A DNA stretch of 64,000 nucleotides from Pseudomonas siliginis (lineage in GTDB: Bacteria; Pseudomonadota; Gammaproteobacteria; Pseudomonadales; Pseudomonadaceae): the NCBI RefSeq assembly GCF_019145195.1, contig NZ_JAHSTW010000001.1:434001-498000 (forward strand), written 5' to 3'. Below the pieces are notes generated by a model. It saw nothing but the letters and a program-made list of their open reading frames with translations. It was not told where the DNA came from and searched no databases. Both the position numbers and the translations under genes were made by a program. Positions 17,360 to 27,046 of the stretch are shown one piece after another (position 1 is the first letter of the stretch; every line of letters starts with the position of its first letter).

Positions 17360-19414
17360 ATGCTGGACGCCAATGCAACCCACATCACCCTCTCGATCGA
17401 AGACGCCAACGCCGACCTGCAAGTCCTCAGCTTCACCGGTCGCGAAGCCCTCAACGAACCGTTCCGTTTCGACCTCGAACTGGTCAGCGCCCGCCCCGAC
17501 CTGAAGCTCGAAGAGCTGCTGCACAAGCGCGCCTGCCTGACCTTCGGCGCCACCGGCGAAGGCAAGATTCACGGTCAGGTCTATCGCATCGAGCAGGGCG
17601 ACTCCGGCAAGACCCTGACCCGCTACAGCATCAGCCTGATGCCGCAACTGGCCTATCTGCAGCACAACCATGATCAGCAGATCTTCCAGCAACTGACGGT
17701 GCCGAAAATCATCGCTCAGGTGCTGGAAGATCGCGGCATTCTCTCTGACGCCTACAGCTTCCAGCTCGGCGCCGAGTATCCGGAACGCGATTATTGCGTG
17801 CAATACGACGAGTCCGATCTGCATTTCATCCAGCGTCTGTGCGAAGAGGAAGGCATTCACTTCCACTTCCAGCACAGCAGCAGCGGCCACAAACTGGTGT
17901 TCGGCGACGACCAGACCGTATTCCGCAAACTGAAGCCGGTCAGCTACCAGCAGGACTCCGGCATGGCTGCGGAGAAACCGGTGATCAAGCGCTTCAACCT
18001 GCGCCTGGAAACCCGTACCACCCGCGTCAGCCGTCGCGACTACGATTTCGAAAAACCAAAGCTGCTGCCCGAAGGCGCGGTCAAATCCGAATTCGCCCCG
18101 GATCTGGAAGACTACGATTACCCCGGCCGCTTCACCACCCGCGAGCGCGGCAAGTTCCTCTCAACCCGCGCGCTGGAACGCCATCGCAGCGACTACAAAC
18201 TCGCCGAAGGCAAAGGTGATGAACCGACGCTGACCAGCGGCCATTTCCTCACGCTCGCCGAACACCCGCGCGCCGAGTGGAACGACCTGTGGCTGCTGCT
18301 GGAAGTCTTCCACGAAGGCAAACAGCCGCAAGTCCTCGGCGAAAACGTCACCAGCGACGTCACCGACAACAAGAGCGATTTCCACCAAGGCTACCGCAAC
18401 AGCTTCCTCGCCACCCCGTGGGACGCGCACTACCGCCCTGCCCTCGAACACCCGAAACCGAAAGTCCTCGGCAGCCAGACCGCCGTCGTCACCGGCCCGC
18501 CCGGCGAAGAAATCCACTGCGACCAATACGGCCGCATCAAAGTGCAATTCCACTGGGACCGCGACGGCCAGTCCGACGATAAAACCACCTGCTGGATGCG
18601 CGTCGCCAGCGGCTGGGCCGGCGCAGCTTACGGCGGCATTGCCGTGCCGCGCATCGGCATGGAAGTCCTCGTCACTTTCCTCGAAGGCGACCCCGACCAG
18701 CCCCTCGTCACTGGCTGCCTGTATCACAAGGAAAACGTCGTCCCCTACGACCTGCCCGCCAACAAGACCCGCAGCACCTTCAAAACCCTCAGCTCCCCGG
18801 GCGGCAAGGGCTACAACGAATTCCGCATCGAAGACAAAAAAGGCGCCGAACAGATCTACATCCACGCCCAGCGCGACTGGGACGAAAACATCGAACACGA
18901 CCAGAAAATCCGCGTCGGCAACGAACGGCATGACACCGTTGAAGCTAACGTGTTGAGCGAGTTCAAGGTCGAAGAACACCGGATCACCCATCTGGACCGA
19001 ATCAGCGAAATGCGCGCGGATGATCACCTGACAGTGGGTGTGACGCAGCATGTGAAGGTTGGGACTGGGCAGTTTGTTGAGGCTGGCAACGAAATCCATT
19101 ATTACGCCGGCCAGAGAGTCGTGGTCGAAGGCGCCATGGAACTGACCGCCAAGGCTGGCGGCAGCTTCGTCAAGGTCGATGCGGGTGGCGTGACCATCAG
19201 CGGCGCTGAGGTGAAGGTCAATACCGGCGGCTCCCCCGGGGTGGGCACGCCGGCGGCGCCGTTGTTGCCGGGGCCGATGAAGGTTGTGGATGCGGATAAG
19301 GCGGGGAAAGTCCCTGTCCCGCTGCCCAAACGTCTGAATGAGTCTGGAATAACGCCGTTGTGCGGCAAGCAAAGCAACGGCGCCTGCAGCCGTAAGGATT
19401 GCACATGCATGTGA
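17360..19414 (+). CDS. vgrG: Type VI secretion tip protein VgrG
   Basis: This 684-residue protein forms the trimeric spike of the T6SS. Residues 1 to about 370 are the gp27/gp44-like base. The gp5-like OB region follows (QYGRIKVQFHWDRDG, then CWMRVASGWAGAAYGG). From about 480 a beta-helix needle carries acidic/His repeats and a Gly/Pro-rich end. The C-terminus is unusual: a Cys-rich tail reading CGKQSNGACSRKDCTCM. No core tss genes are in the window, so this is an orphan vgrG cluster that would use a T6SS encoded elsewhere. Its end overlaps the adaptor gene by 10 bases. Confidence 0.93.
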   Translation: MLDANATHITLSIEDANADLQVLSFTGREALNEPFRFDLELVSARPDLKLEELLHKRACLTFGATGEGKIHGQVYRIEQGDSGKTLTRYSISLMPQLAYLQHNHDQQIFQQLTVPKIIAQVLEDRGILSDAYSFQLGAEYPERDYCVQYDESDLHFIQRLCEEEGIHFHFQHSSSGHKLVFGDDQTVFRKLKPVSYQQDSGMAAEKPVIKRFNLRLETRTTRVSRRDYDFEKPKLLPEGAVKSEFAPDLEDYDYPGRFTTRERGKFLSTRALERHRSDYKLAEGKGDEPTLTSGHFLTLAEHPRAEWNDLWLLLEVFHEGKQPQVLGENVTSDVTDNKSDFHQGYRNSFLATPWDAHYRPALEHPKPKVLGSQTAVVTGPPGEEIHCDQYGRIKVQFHWDRDGQSDDKTTCWMRVASGWAGAAYGGIAVPRIGMEVLVTFLEGDPDQPLVTGCLYHKENVVPYDLPANKTRSTFKTLSSPGGKGYNEFRIEDKKGAEQIYIHAQRDWDENIEHDQKIRVGNERHDTVEANVLSEFKVEEHRITHLDRISEMRADDHLTVGVTQHVKVGTGQFVEAGNEIHYYAGQRVVVEGAMELTAKAGGSFVKVDAGGVTISGAEVKVNTGGSPGVGTPAAPLLPGPMKVVDADKAGKVPVPLPKRLNESGITPLCGKQSNGACSRKDCTCM

Positions 19415-20271
19415 AAGCGCTCAGCGCCCTCCTCGAAGCTCCACGCCATGGGTTCGTTGATTTACCGAGAGAAAGCTCTGAATCAACACTGTGTTTCATT
19501 ATTGACCCGGTTCGACAGCCTGACGCGATGAGCCGCCTTTATCGTGTTGGCGAACCGGTGGTGGATGCACAGGGCCTGTTCCTCAAAACCGCCTTCGCTG
19601 AGATCGCCGCTGACGGTCCGCTCTGGATCACCGCGCCATGGGGCAGTCGCCTTGCGGCTGAGGCAGCAAAGCTGTGCGAGGAAAATTTCTCTGGCATTGC
19701 CATTACCACAGCTGATTCTGACAAAGCGCTCGCCCATGCGCGCTGGCTCTTGCGCGCTAATGATGGCTCTGGCGGACAAAGCCTGCTGAGCTACCACAAG
19801 CCAAGCCTGTGGGCCGCGCTGGCCTATACCGCTGGCGACAACTCCCATCAGCTGTTCGGCCCTTGGCAGCACGTATACAGCCCAGCGCCGGTTCATTTTG
19901 GGCGCAATAAAGGTCCATGGCTCAGTTGGCGCGCCGTCTCGGAAGTCGAATGGCTGGGCGATACTTCAGTGTTCAGCCTGCCGCCATCCGCGGCGAACGT
20001 TCAAGAGCATTTGGGTTGGGTTTATTGGGCAGATGAACATCACGCAGATTACGGCGAGCCGAGCGATGAGCATCTGCCCAACCTTGTGGCAAACCTCAAT
20101 GTGCTGGTTGCCCACAATATTTACGAAGGCCGTCACTTGCTGAAGCTGGGGTCAATCACAAATGGACCACTGCTTGAAACACAGCCACAGGCAATGGCCA
20201 TCCTGCAATCCAGGGAAGAGTCGTTCATCAAAGTACAGCAGCTGCAGCAACTCACCACCAGCGTTGCTTGA
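19405..20271 (+). CDS. DUF4123 T6SS adaptor/chaperone
   Basis: This 288-residue protein fits the DUF4123 (Tap/TEC) family, which loads a cognate effector onto VgrG and is not itself secreted. Features include an early beta-strand with LCFIIDPV, the WITAPWG segment and a central region with WPW/PVHFG-like aromatic residues. ATG 19405 has AAGGA seven bases upstream and overlaps the vgrG stop, suggesting translational coupling. Its place between vgrG and a large unknown gene predicts that the next gene is the effector. Confidence 0.82.
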   Translation: MHVKALSALLEAPRHGFVDLPRESSESTLCFIIDPVRQPDAMSRLYRVGEPVVDAQGLFLKTAFAEIAADGPLWITAPWGSRLAAEAAKLCEENFSGIAITTADSDKALAHARWLLRANDGSGGQSLLSYHKPSLWAALAYTAGDNSHQLFGPWQHVYSPAPVHFGRNKGPWLSWRAVSEVEWLGDTSVFSLPPSAANVQEHLGWVYWADEHHADYGEPSDEHLPNLVANLNVLVAHNIYEGRHLLKLGSITNGPLLETQPQAMAILQSREESFIKVQQLQQLTTSVA

Positions 20272-20289
20272 TGAACCCGTCCGTTAAGA

Positions 20290-23200
20290 ATGAATGGAAG
20301 CGAAATGGAACAAAATACCAGCGCAGCACCTAACACCGAATCGGCACCTGCAAAACCGGTAGTTGCCGATGAAACTTGTGCAAAACCGCCTCGGGATATT
20401 GGTGAACAGCCCGAAGCGCCGGAAGACACACCAGGCGATCACGACAAAGTGAAAACGCCCTGCTCCACCATTTATGGCAGTGCAATTTACGATACGGAAA
20501 ATGAATCCTTCTGGTTACTACCAGAGCGGACAAACTCCGCCCTGAAAGAAGCTTCCAGTGACTTGGAACAGAAGGTCAGCTCAAGCAAATCTCCAGAAGA
20601 ACGGAAAAAAGGGCTCTACGAGTCGGGACTCCTTGAGTATTTCCTAGAGCCTAAACTGGCAAACTTTCTTGAGGGTGACGAGAAAGCACGGATGCTAGAA
20701 ATCGAAGCTCAACATCCGAATATCAGCAATCTGGATGCAGCACTTCTAGACGCTCAGCAGAACTTAAAAACCACGGCGCCAGAAGATTCTTCCACTCAGC
20801 TTACCGCCCTTGAGCAAGATCAGCTTAAAAGAAACCATTTCATGTCCGCCCGGGATGCTGCAACCCGCGTACGTGGCATGCATAGCGAATGGCAAAAGCT
20901 CAAGCGCATGGCCATCGCCGCTGCTAAGGAAAAAGGCTACGCGTACGAAAGCGGCAACCTTTATGCGCCCAAAGCCATCGCGGCCCGGGAAGCCGTTCAA
21001 AAGTATCTGAAAGCGCGAGAAGCGCTGTTAGAGGACAAGGATCTCACCACGTTAACCTCGGCAGAGCTCGCGCCGATGCTCGCTCAAGATAAAAAGCGAA
21101 TCGACGAGATCGCGATGTGCGGCACTAACAATCAGTTGATGCTCTGCACCTATGTACGCGACCAGGAAATCAAACGTAAGGAAAGGAAAGCGACCTACAG
21201 CGCTTATCTGGAGGCCATCACCGACGTTGCACAATATGGGATCGCATTGCCGGAGTTCGCGCTGATTTCTGAGGGCGGAGCAGTCGAAAGTGGAGTCGAC
21301 CTGTTCAAGCAATATATGGCGCTCGAGAAAGAGCAAAAAGAGACCAATGAACGTCTCAGCGCCAAGTACAAAGGCTGGATCGAGGCAAGTGGCCGACAAG
21401 CCAAAGCGCCCACCAACCTGGTCACTAATGAACGTGCCGACTGGGACCGCTTGCAGGCTTCGAAAGAAAAACTACGACTTCAGGCTGAGAGCAATGTGGA
21501 AACGGCAATTGTTCGCCGTCATCTGTTGTGGGAGCCAGAGCAATTTCAGGCAAGACCTGAAGAGCGCTTGATCAAAAACGGCTTTCCGCTGGCCGAGATG
21601 AGCATGGCGGACAGCCTGAAAAAACCGCTGACCTATCTCAGCATGTATTCGCTGCCACGACTCAAACAAACCGTTAAGGATGACTGGAAGAAAGTTGGCG
21701 CCAAGGTCAAAGATCTGATGAAGCGTCCGGGCAATAGCGATGGAAAAGCAACGACGGACACTGAACTGAGTTTGTTTGGACAGTGGCTGAAAAGTGAAGG
21801 CGCGTTAAGAATCAAGGATCAGGAAAGCGATTGGTTCTCAGCCGAAGGGTGGTTCGAAATCGAAAAATTCAACGCCTACCTTGAAAACAAAAAGTACAAG
21901 GTCACTGCGCTGGAGAACGCTGGTACCCGTAAAGAATGGGGGGACCGATTGCAGCAAGTGTTGTTCAAGGACAACGTACGCAAGACATTCCGCATTTTCG
22001 ACATCACACCGCAAGCCCAGTTGGTTCGATGCCTAATGCCCTCCACCACGGAAACTATCCATTCATCGACAAAAGTAGAGGGGCCGGACTGGACTCTGGC
22101 CGAAGGATTCCAAGCCTCCGCCAAGGCTACTTTTGCCGTTGATCTTGCCAGAGGCGAGGTCGAGCTTTTTAAAGTCGACTTGCCAGATCGTGCCAGCGCG
22201 AAAGATATTGTCATCACGTACCGAAATGCAGAAGACATGCAGCAAAAGATGAATCTTGGACGTTTTTCGCTCTATTTAGGCGCGAAGGCTTGGGGCTATG
22301 CAGGAGCATCATTGTTGCTTTCTTCGGAAATTGCATTGGATGTCAGCAACGCTGGGTTCCATTTAGCTCCTCCGGAACCGGTTGTGCGCAACCCCGATAA
22401 GCGCAGCTACGCGAGAACTGAAAAAAGTGGACAGATTAAAAAAGCTCCTGAAACGCTACAGATACAGGATGGCGCGAAAGCCGCATTTAATCTATTCGCC
22501 GGTCTGCAAACCGGGATAATGGTCACCGGAGCGCTAAATTGGGCACCACCCGGCGAAGTAGCCTTGCTAACCAAAGCACCCGTTTCCGGAAAAGCTGCCG
22601 GAATGAAAGCCAGCGAATGGTTCAGCCTTGCGCGTTTGACTGTGGAACTCAACGCCGCTGCGGGTCTCGGAGCGAGGGCTGAGGCGAGTATTTCCCTGCA
22701 CGAGGGCCGTCTGATTCTGGTGCTCAAGGCAGCGTTGATCGCCGGCCCAGGCGTCGGTGGCTCCTTCAAGTTCGAAGTCGGCTACGATGCCGTCACCGAG
22801 CTGCTTAACATGTTCCGTAGAGAACTATATAAAAACAAACAGAACCCTTACTTTGTCATTGAAGACGAAACCTATGCGTACCTTTCAAAATTAAATACGC
22901 TGGCCATTGGCGGTTTTGATATTCGGATGATTTATCTTATGGGCGCTGATGCGGTGATGACGCTTTATGAGAGCTTGACTGCGACAGGTAAAGGCGGATC
23001 TATTGCTGATACGATTATGTTTTACGATCCAGTGGAGGAGCTTGAGGAGTGGTGCATCAATGCGATTCCAGGCGCGCTCGGACCATTATTGATGACACTC
23101 ATTAGCCCACCTGATGATTTCTCTGTAAATTATTCGAATAACTCAGATAAACCTGATAAAAAAGAGCGCAAATATGACAGTGATCAAGCGCACCTAGTTC

Positions 23201-23556
23201 AGCAGCAGGCCATTGAGCGCATTCTCGGCTGGATTGTAAAAAGTGCAACCAAGCAAAATTCAATCGAACAAGCTCAGTATCAATTTGAGCAAATTTGCAT
23301 GTGCATGAATAAGTTTGGAATGAAGCCAGCTAATGCTGAGGAGAAATATTGCGAAAACCGTTTGGCGCTTGATAATTTCATGACTGAGGCAGTCCTTCGC
23401 CTTACTGTTCCCTCAGGGGAGGAAATGCGAACGCGCTATAAAGATCATGTCAAATTGTTAGGTGCAAAACGTGACGGATCTTGCCAGCGCAGCCAATATC
23501 AAGGACGAACATACGTACCAGCAGGTGTGGCTAAATTTATTCCGACCATCCATTAA
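20290..23556 (+). CDS. Candidate T6SS effector of unknown activity
   Basis: This protein of 1088 residues (1083 if ATG 20305, which has the better-placed GGAAG, is used) follows the DUF4123 adaptor by 18 bases, the standard position for a VgrG cargo effector. The N-terminus is low-complexity, rich in Pro, Ala, Glu and Asp. A long charged, probably coiled-coil region follows at about 90-400. Around residues 730-830 a Gly/Ala-rich, weakly hydrophobic region (AAGLGARAEASISL, AALIAGPGVGGSF) could touch membranes. I recognise no catalytic motif. Base composition is visibly AT-richer than the flanking mtl and vgrG genes, suggesting separate acquisition. Confidence 0.7.
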   Translation: MNGSEMEQNTSAAPNTESAPAKPVVADETCAKPPRDIGEQPEAPEDTPGDHDKVKTPCSTIYGSAIYDTENESFWLLPERTNSALKEASSDLEQKVSSSKSPEERKKGLYESGLLEYFLEPKLANFLEGDEKARMLEIEAQHPNISNLDAALLDAQQNLKTTAPEDSSTQLTALEQDQLKRNHFMSARDAATRVRGMHSEWQKLKRMAIAAAKEKGYAYESGNLYAPKAIAAREAVQKYLKAREALLEDKDLTTLTSAELAPMLAQDKKRIDEIAMCGTNNQLMLCTYVRDQEIKRKERKATYSAYLEAITDVAQYGIALPEFALISEGGAVESGVDLFKQYMALEKEQKETNERLSAKYKGWIEASGRQAKAPTNLVTNERADWDRLQASKEKLRLQAESNVETAIVRRHLLWEPEQFQARPEERLIKNGFPLAEMSMADSLKKPLTYLSMYSLPRLKQTVKDDWKKVGAKVKDLMKRPGNSDGKATTDTELSLFGQWLKSEGALRIKDQESDWFSAEGWFEIEKFNAYLENKKYKVTALENAGTRKEWGDRLQQVLFKDNVRKTFRIFDITPQAQLVRCLMPSTTETIHSSTKVEGPDWTLAEGFQASAKATFAVDLARGEVELFKVDLPDRASAKDIVITYRNAEDMQQKMNLGRFSLYLGAKAWGYAGASLLLSSEIALDVSNAGFHLAPPEPVVRNPDKRSYARTEKSGQIKKAPETLQIQDGAKAAFNLFAGLQTGIMVTGALNWAPPGEVALLTKAPVSGKAAGMKASEWFSLARLTVELNAAAGLGARAEASISLHEGRLILVLKAALIAGPGVGGSFKFEVGYDAVTELLNMFRRELYKNKQNPYFVIEDETYAYLSKLNTLAIGGFDIRMIYLMGADAVMTLYESLTATGKGGSIADTIMFYDPVEELEEWCINAIPGALGPLLMTLISPPDDFSVNYSNNSDKPDKKERKYDSDQAHLVQQQAIERILGWIVKSATKQNSIEQAQYQFEQICMCMNKFGMKPANAEEKYCENRLALDNFMTEAVLRLTVPSGEEMRTRYKDHVKLLGAKRDGSCQRSQYQGRTYVPAGVAKFIPTIH

Positions 23557-23576
23557 TGAATTAAAGAGACAAGCAT

Positions 23577-24551
23577 ATGTGGCTGCGCTCACTATTCTCA
23601 GTAGTTATATTCCTCACTTCTGCTAGCTCCTCTCTGGCAGAACTCGCCCCACGCCAAGAGCAGGCCAAAAACCATGGCATTGTCCTTTATAATCAATTGA
23701 AGACCGAGTCTGCCAAGCCTTTTTTATTGATCGCATCGGAGGCAGGAGATAGTGAAGCTCAATATTTGTTAGCGGAAGTGCTTAGAAAAAAAAATCACTA
23801 CATGAGCTCCGAAGCTAGGGCTTGGTATGAGGCGTCGGCTAATCAAGGCAACCTATACGCCATGATTCAGCTAGGACGGAGTGAAAAAGATCTATGCGAT
23901 ATCACTCGCGACTGCAAACCACCTCAGAAAGATCCGATCGAGTGGCTGAACGAAGCCAAGAAACAGGCTATAGAGAAAGCAAAAAACGGTAACGCTGAAG
24001 CAATGTACATTATGTATGAAATTACCCTAGACGATCAGTGGCTTGAAAAAGCAGCAATTGCGGGTGACGATCAGGCCCAGTACTGGCTGGCGGTATCTTA
24101 TAAGCAAGGTGATGGATTTTTCTTACCTTGGAAACGAACAGAAGAAGTAAAAAAATGGTTCAAACTGTCCGCTGAAGCAGGAAATCCGCGTTCCATGATG
24201 GAGTATGCGGCTCTTCTTTTCGAGAGCGGAGATCTTGAAGGTTTTAGACACTGGAATGAGCAAGCAGCGATAGCAGGTTATGCGGAATCAGTGTATGGAT
24301 ATGGCTCATATCTTGCTCATGAGCCCGACACATATGGATTTCCATATGACCCCGTTAAAGGCTATTCACTAGTTTCATCCTTAAGTATTCTGAACGGCGG
24401 GGGTGGAATGCAAGAAAACGTTGAATACAAACTCCCTCTCATTGCAGCCAAGTTGACACCCGCACAAATTTCCGAAGCGCACGAGCAAACAAAGAAATGG
24501 GCTGCTACACATCCTCCGCTGTCCTTTTTTCCCGAAAAACTGAGTCGTTAA
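23577..24551 (+). CDS. Exported Sel1-repeat protein, candidate immunity protein
   Basis: This 324-residue protein has an N-terminal signal peptide (WLRSLFSVVIFLTSASSSLA). Several Sel1-like helical repeats follow, recognisable by A..G...A...LG/LA spacing (GDSEAQYLLAEVL, GNLYAMIQLG, GDDQAQYWLAVSYKQGDG, GNPRSMMEYAALLFESGD). Periplasmic Sel1-repeat proteins are known immunity partners of some T6SS effectors, such as those of phospholipase effectors. It starts 20 bases after the effector candidate and shares its AT-rich composition. Periplasmic location would imply that the effector acts in the periplasm or at the membrane. Confidence 0.7.
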   Translation: MWLRSLFSVVIFLTSASSSLAELAPRQEQAKNHGIVLYNQLKTESAKPFLLIASEAGDSEAQYLLAEVLRKKNHYMSSEARAWYEASANQGNLYAMIQLGRSEKDLCDITRDCKPPQKDPIEWLNEAKKQAIEKAKNGNAEAMYIMYEITLDDQWLEKAAIAGDDQAQYWLAVSYKQGDGFFLPWKRTEEVKKWFKLSAEAGNPRSMMEYAALLFESGDLEGFRHWNEQAAIAGYAESVYGYGSYLAHEPDTYGFPYDPVKGYSLVSSLSILNGGGGMQENVEYKLPLIAAKLTPAQISEAHEQTKKWAATHPPLSFFPEKLSR

Positions 24552-24593
24552 TTCACTTTAATCGGTAATGAGTTAGGACGCGAACTACTTGAG

Positions 24594-24628
24594 AGCCATA
24601 ATCAGGATTATCGCTCCTGGTTATGGCT
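24594..24628. other. Strong hairpin after the T6SS island
   Basis: AGCCATAATCAGGA (24594-24607) pairs with TCCTGGTTATGGCT (24615-24628) over a 7-base loop, 14 pairs with one G-U. No T-run follows, so it is not a standard intrinsic terminator. A second short GC hairpin lies at 24795-24813. Nothing else is recognised in 24552-24840. Confidence 0.55.
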
Positions 24629-24840
24629 GATCGGCAATCGCTTCAATGCAAATATCTTTGGTTAAATGTGCTTACCGCTTGATCCCCGATCTATTCAGCT
24701 TAATTAGTCCAATTACCCCCGTTGATCCTCGAATCAAAGACTCTACAGTACTGTTCCGCTCAGGCATCGCGCTGAAACCGACTGCGGCAGGCTCGCCCGG
24801 CTTCGTGCCGGGCGCCTACCCGCAACGCTGGAGTCCTCTC

Positions 24841-25110
24841 ATGAACATTCGTCCCTTCCTGCTCACCGCCACCCTCGCCTGCACCTCATACGCCGCACAG
24901 GCCCAAGCCAACGACACCTCCGCCACATCGAATCAAACACCCTACCAATACGGCATGCCACTACACGTGGCGAAGGTGCTTTCGCTAACCGAGCCGCCGA
25001 CCTCGGAATGCAAAGTCATCACCGCCGACATGAAATACATCGACAACACCGGCAAGCCCGCACAAATCAGTTACAGGAAATTATCTGACGCTTGCAGTCA
25101 ACAGAACTGA
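24841..25110 (+). CDS. Small exported DUF2790 protein
   Basis: This 89-residue protein has a signal peptide (MNIRPFLLTATLACTSYAAQA). The mature part matches the DUF2790 pattern: YQYGMPLHVAKV, then SECKVITADMKYIDNTG and a final YRKLSDAC. The two Cys may form a disulfide. ATG 24841 has GGAG upstream. Function unknown; the family is common in Pseudomonas. Confidence 0.75.
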   Translation: MNIRPFLLTATLACTSYAAQAQANDTSATSNQTPYQYGMPLHVAKVLSLTEPPTSECKVITADMKYIDNTGKPAQISYRKLSDACSQQN

Positions 25111-25200
25111 CAGACGCTTCTGATTTTCCGCTTGGCCATAGGCGTTGGGTGGCTTCGGCGGTTATGCTCGGGGCCTTCCCTACTGCCGCAAGGATTGGCC

Positions 25201-25599
25201 ATGCAGTTGTCGTTTCGCACGCTGTCGAGCTTCACTTCCATCCTGTGTTTTCTGCTGGCGCTGGTCTGGGGATTTTTTCCGGAAGTGTTGCTGGCGATCT
25301 GGAGCATGGGCTATTCGGAAGGCACTGGCGTAGTCGCAAGGCGCAGCGCGGTGCTGTTTGCGGCGTTGGGGGTGATGTTTTGTTTGCTGCGCAATGCTCC
25401 GCCGTCAGCGGCACGCAGTGCACTGAGCAATGGTTTTATCGTCGGCTGTTTCGGTTTGGCGGCGTTGGGTTTTGGCGAATGGCTCAATGGCCATGCCGGC
25501 CCCGGGATTTTGCTCGCGGTGCTGGTCGAGTTCGCGCTGGGCCTAGGTTTCGTGCAGGCCCGGCGCGTGACGGTCGAACTGGGTGAGACGGTGGGTTAA
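25201..25599 (+). CDS. Small integral membrane protein
   Basis: This 132-residue protein is almost wholly hydrophobic, with four likely transmembrane segments (SILCFLLALVWGFF; AVLFAALGVMFCLL; IVGCFGLAALGFGEW; GILLAVLVEFALGLGF). No enzymatic motif was seen. ATG 25201 starts the first membrane helix; the frame is open upstream. Its end overlaps the convergent DUF1652 gene by four bases. Confidence 0.65.
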   Translation: MQLSFRTLSSFTSILCFLLALVWGFFPEVLLAIWSMGYSEGTGVVARRSAVLFAALGVMFCLLRNAPPSAARSALSNGFIVGCFGLAALGFGEWLNGHAGPGILLAVLVEFALGLGFVQARRVTVELGETVG

Positions 25600-25865
25600 A
25601 CAGCTCGAGAACGAGCGCTGGTTTGATGTGTCGTGGTCTGTTGCGCGAGATCGGATCGCAGACCTGCGACCAGGTTGTTGATTTCACGGCAGCTGTTCAG
25701 GCGGCTGGCGTCGATTCCACTGACGTAGAGATCGGCCTGGTCGGTTCGATGGTCGCCAAATACTTTGACGGACATCGACAAGTCTGGTGTCAGCGTGCAC
25801 TGGCAGCGTTTCGGCAGGAAGCTGCTTTCAATGATGTTGCGTAATTCCAAGGCAGATAAAAACAT
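25596..25865 (-). CDS. DUF1652 family protein
   Basis: This 89-residue soluble protein opens MFLSALELRNIIESSFLPKRC and contains a GIDASRLNSCREINNLVAGLR segment, matching my memory of the small Pseudomonas DUF1652 family. AGGAG lies upstream of the chosen ATG. Role unknown. The 369 bases between it and ecotin hold only the divergent upstream regions; no small gene is convincing there. Confidence 0.75.
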   Translation of the reverse strand: MFLSALELRNIIESSFLPKRCQCTLTPDLSMSVKVFGDHRTDQADLYVSGIDASRLNSCREINNLVAGLRSDLAQQTTTHQTSARSRAV

Positions 25866-26234
25866 GGCGAACCCTCTCCTTTCTGTGCGATTGCCAATCA
25901 AGTATTCACGCTGACCCTCTGCTGCGCCTTCACGGGTGTGCCCCCGCTGTTTCCCTGGTGCGGCAAGTGGTGGTACTGCGAAATGCCCATTGGAGTGTAG
26001 GCGCCCAAATCCTGTGCGCCTCACCAAAAGAACGCATAAAACGTGCCTTTGATCGGTTCGTTTTGCTCCCTTTAAAATCAAGCACTTGGAAATGTGGCCA
26101 GTATCCTGCTATTTGCAAATTGCATGAATCGACCACCCGTCCACTGCAATCTGCAATCTCCGGGCAAATTTGCTTTCGCAGACTATGACGGCAAGAATGT
26201 CTCCCATTGCAATTCAACCCGCACGGAGGCCTTC

Positions 26235-26720
26235 ATGAATTCTTTAAGCGTTTGCGCGATCACCGGCCTGTTGATCGCCAACCTTTCCACTCTAGCCCAC
26301 GCCGCCAAGCTCGAAGACGTCGCGCCGTATCCCAAGGCCGAAGCCGGGTTTACCCGACAAGTCATCCATCTGCCCAAGCAAGAGCAGGAAGAGAATTTCC
26401 AGGTTGAAATTCTCGCCGGCAGAACCCTCGAAGTGGATTGCAATCGCCAGCGTCTGGGCGGTGTGCTCGATGAAAAGAATCTGCAAGGCTGGGGCTATCC
26501 GTTCTATCGCCTGGAAAAGGTCATCGGCCCGATGAGCACGATGATGGCCTGCCCGCCTGGCAGCAAGAAAAAGCGCGCGTTCGTTCCGGTCGTCGGTGAT
26601 GGCTTCATGTTGCGCTACAACAGCAAGCTGCCAGTCGTGGTGTACGCGCCTTCGGACGTCGAAGTGCGCTATCGCATCTGGTCGGCGTCGGACAAAGTCG
26701 GCACCGCCCTGCAGGAATAA
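26235..26720 (+). CDS. eco: Ecotin, periplasmic serine protease inhibitor
   Basis: This 161-residue protein has a signal peptide ([23 protein letters not shown]). The mature ecotin contains VEVDCNRQ-like and [19 protein letters not shown] segments. The STMMAC loop carries the Met-Met reactive site described for E. coli ecotin, and a Cys in each segment fits its disulfide. It should inhibit trypsin-, chymotrypsin- and elastase-like enzymes from hosts or predators. GGAGG precedes ATG 26235. Confidence 0.9.
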   Translation: MNSLSVCAITGLLIANLSTLAHAAKLEDVAPYPKAEAGFTRQVIHLPKQEQEENFQVEILAGRTLEVDCNRQRLGGVLDEKNLQGWGYPFYRLEKVIGPMSTMMACPPGSKKKRAFVPVVGDGFMLRYNSKLPVVVYAPSDVEVRYRIWSASDKVGTALQE

Positions 26721-26734
26721 CCGGAGCCCAGCCC

Positions 26735-27040
26735 TTGATTACTTGCCACGTCAGATATGTGATCGATCCTTACCAGTTACCCGCTTTCGAAGTCTATGCC
26801 AAAGCGTGGCTCGACATCGTTGAGCGCTTGGGCGGCACCCATCACGGCTACTTCCTCCCCTCGGAGGGCGCGAGCAACATTGCTTATTGCCTGTTCCGTT
26901 TCCCATCGCTGGCCGATTACGAAAGCTATCGACATATTGCAATGACCGACCCGGAAAGCACCGCACTGGTGGCCGACTTGGTCGAAAAGAAATTCATCGT
27001 CAGTTACGAGCGCACGTTTCTGCGCCCGCTGCTGCCCTGA
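26735..27040 (+). CDS. NIPSNAP-like small protein
   Basis: This 101-residue protein has the NIPSNAP/dimeric alpha-beta-barrel look: VRYVIDPYQLPAFEVYAKAWLDIVERLGGTHHGYFLPSE, followed by a YESYRHIAMTDPE segment. Function in bacteria is unclear. The start is TTG 26735, with GGAG after the ecotin stop, 14 bases upstream of this gene, so the two are probably co-transcribed. It ends six bases before the convergent threonine dehydratase gene. Confidence 0.7.
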   Translation: MITCHVRYVIDPYQLPAFEVYAKAWLDIVERLGGTHHGYFLPSEGASNIAYCLFRFPSLADYESYRHIAMTDPESTALVADLVEKKFIVSYERTFLRPLLP

Positions 27041-27046
27041 TCGACA

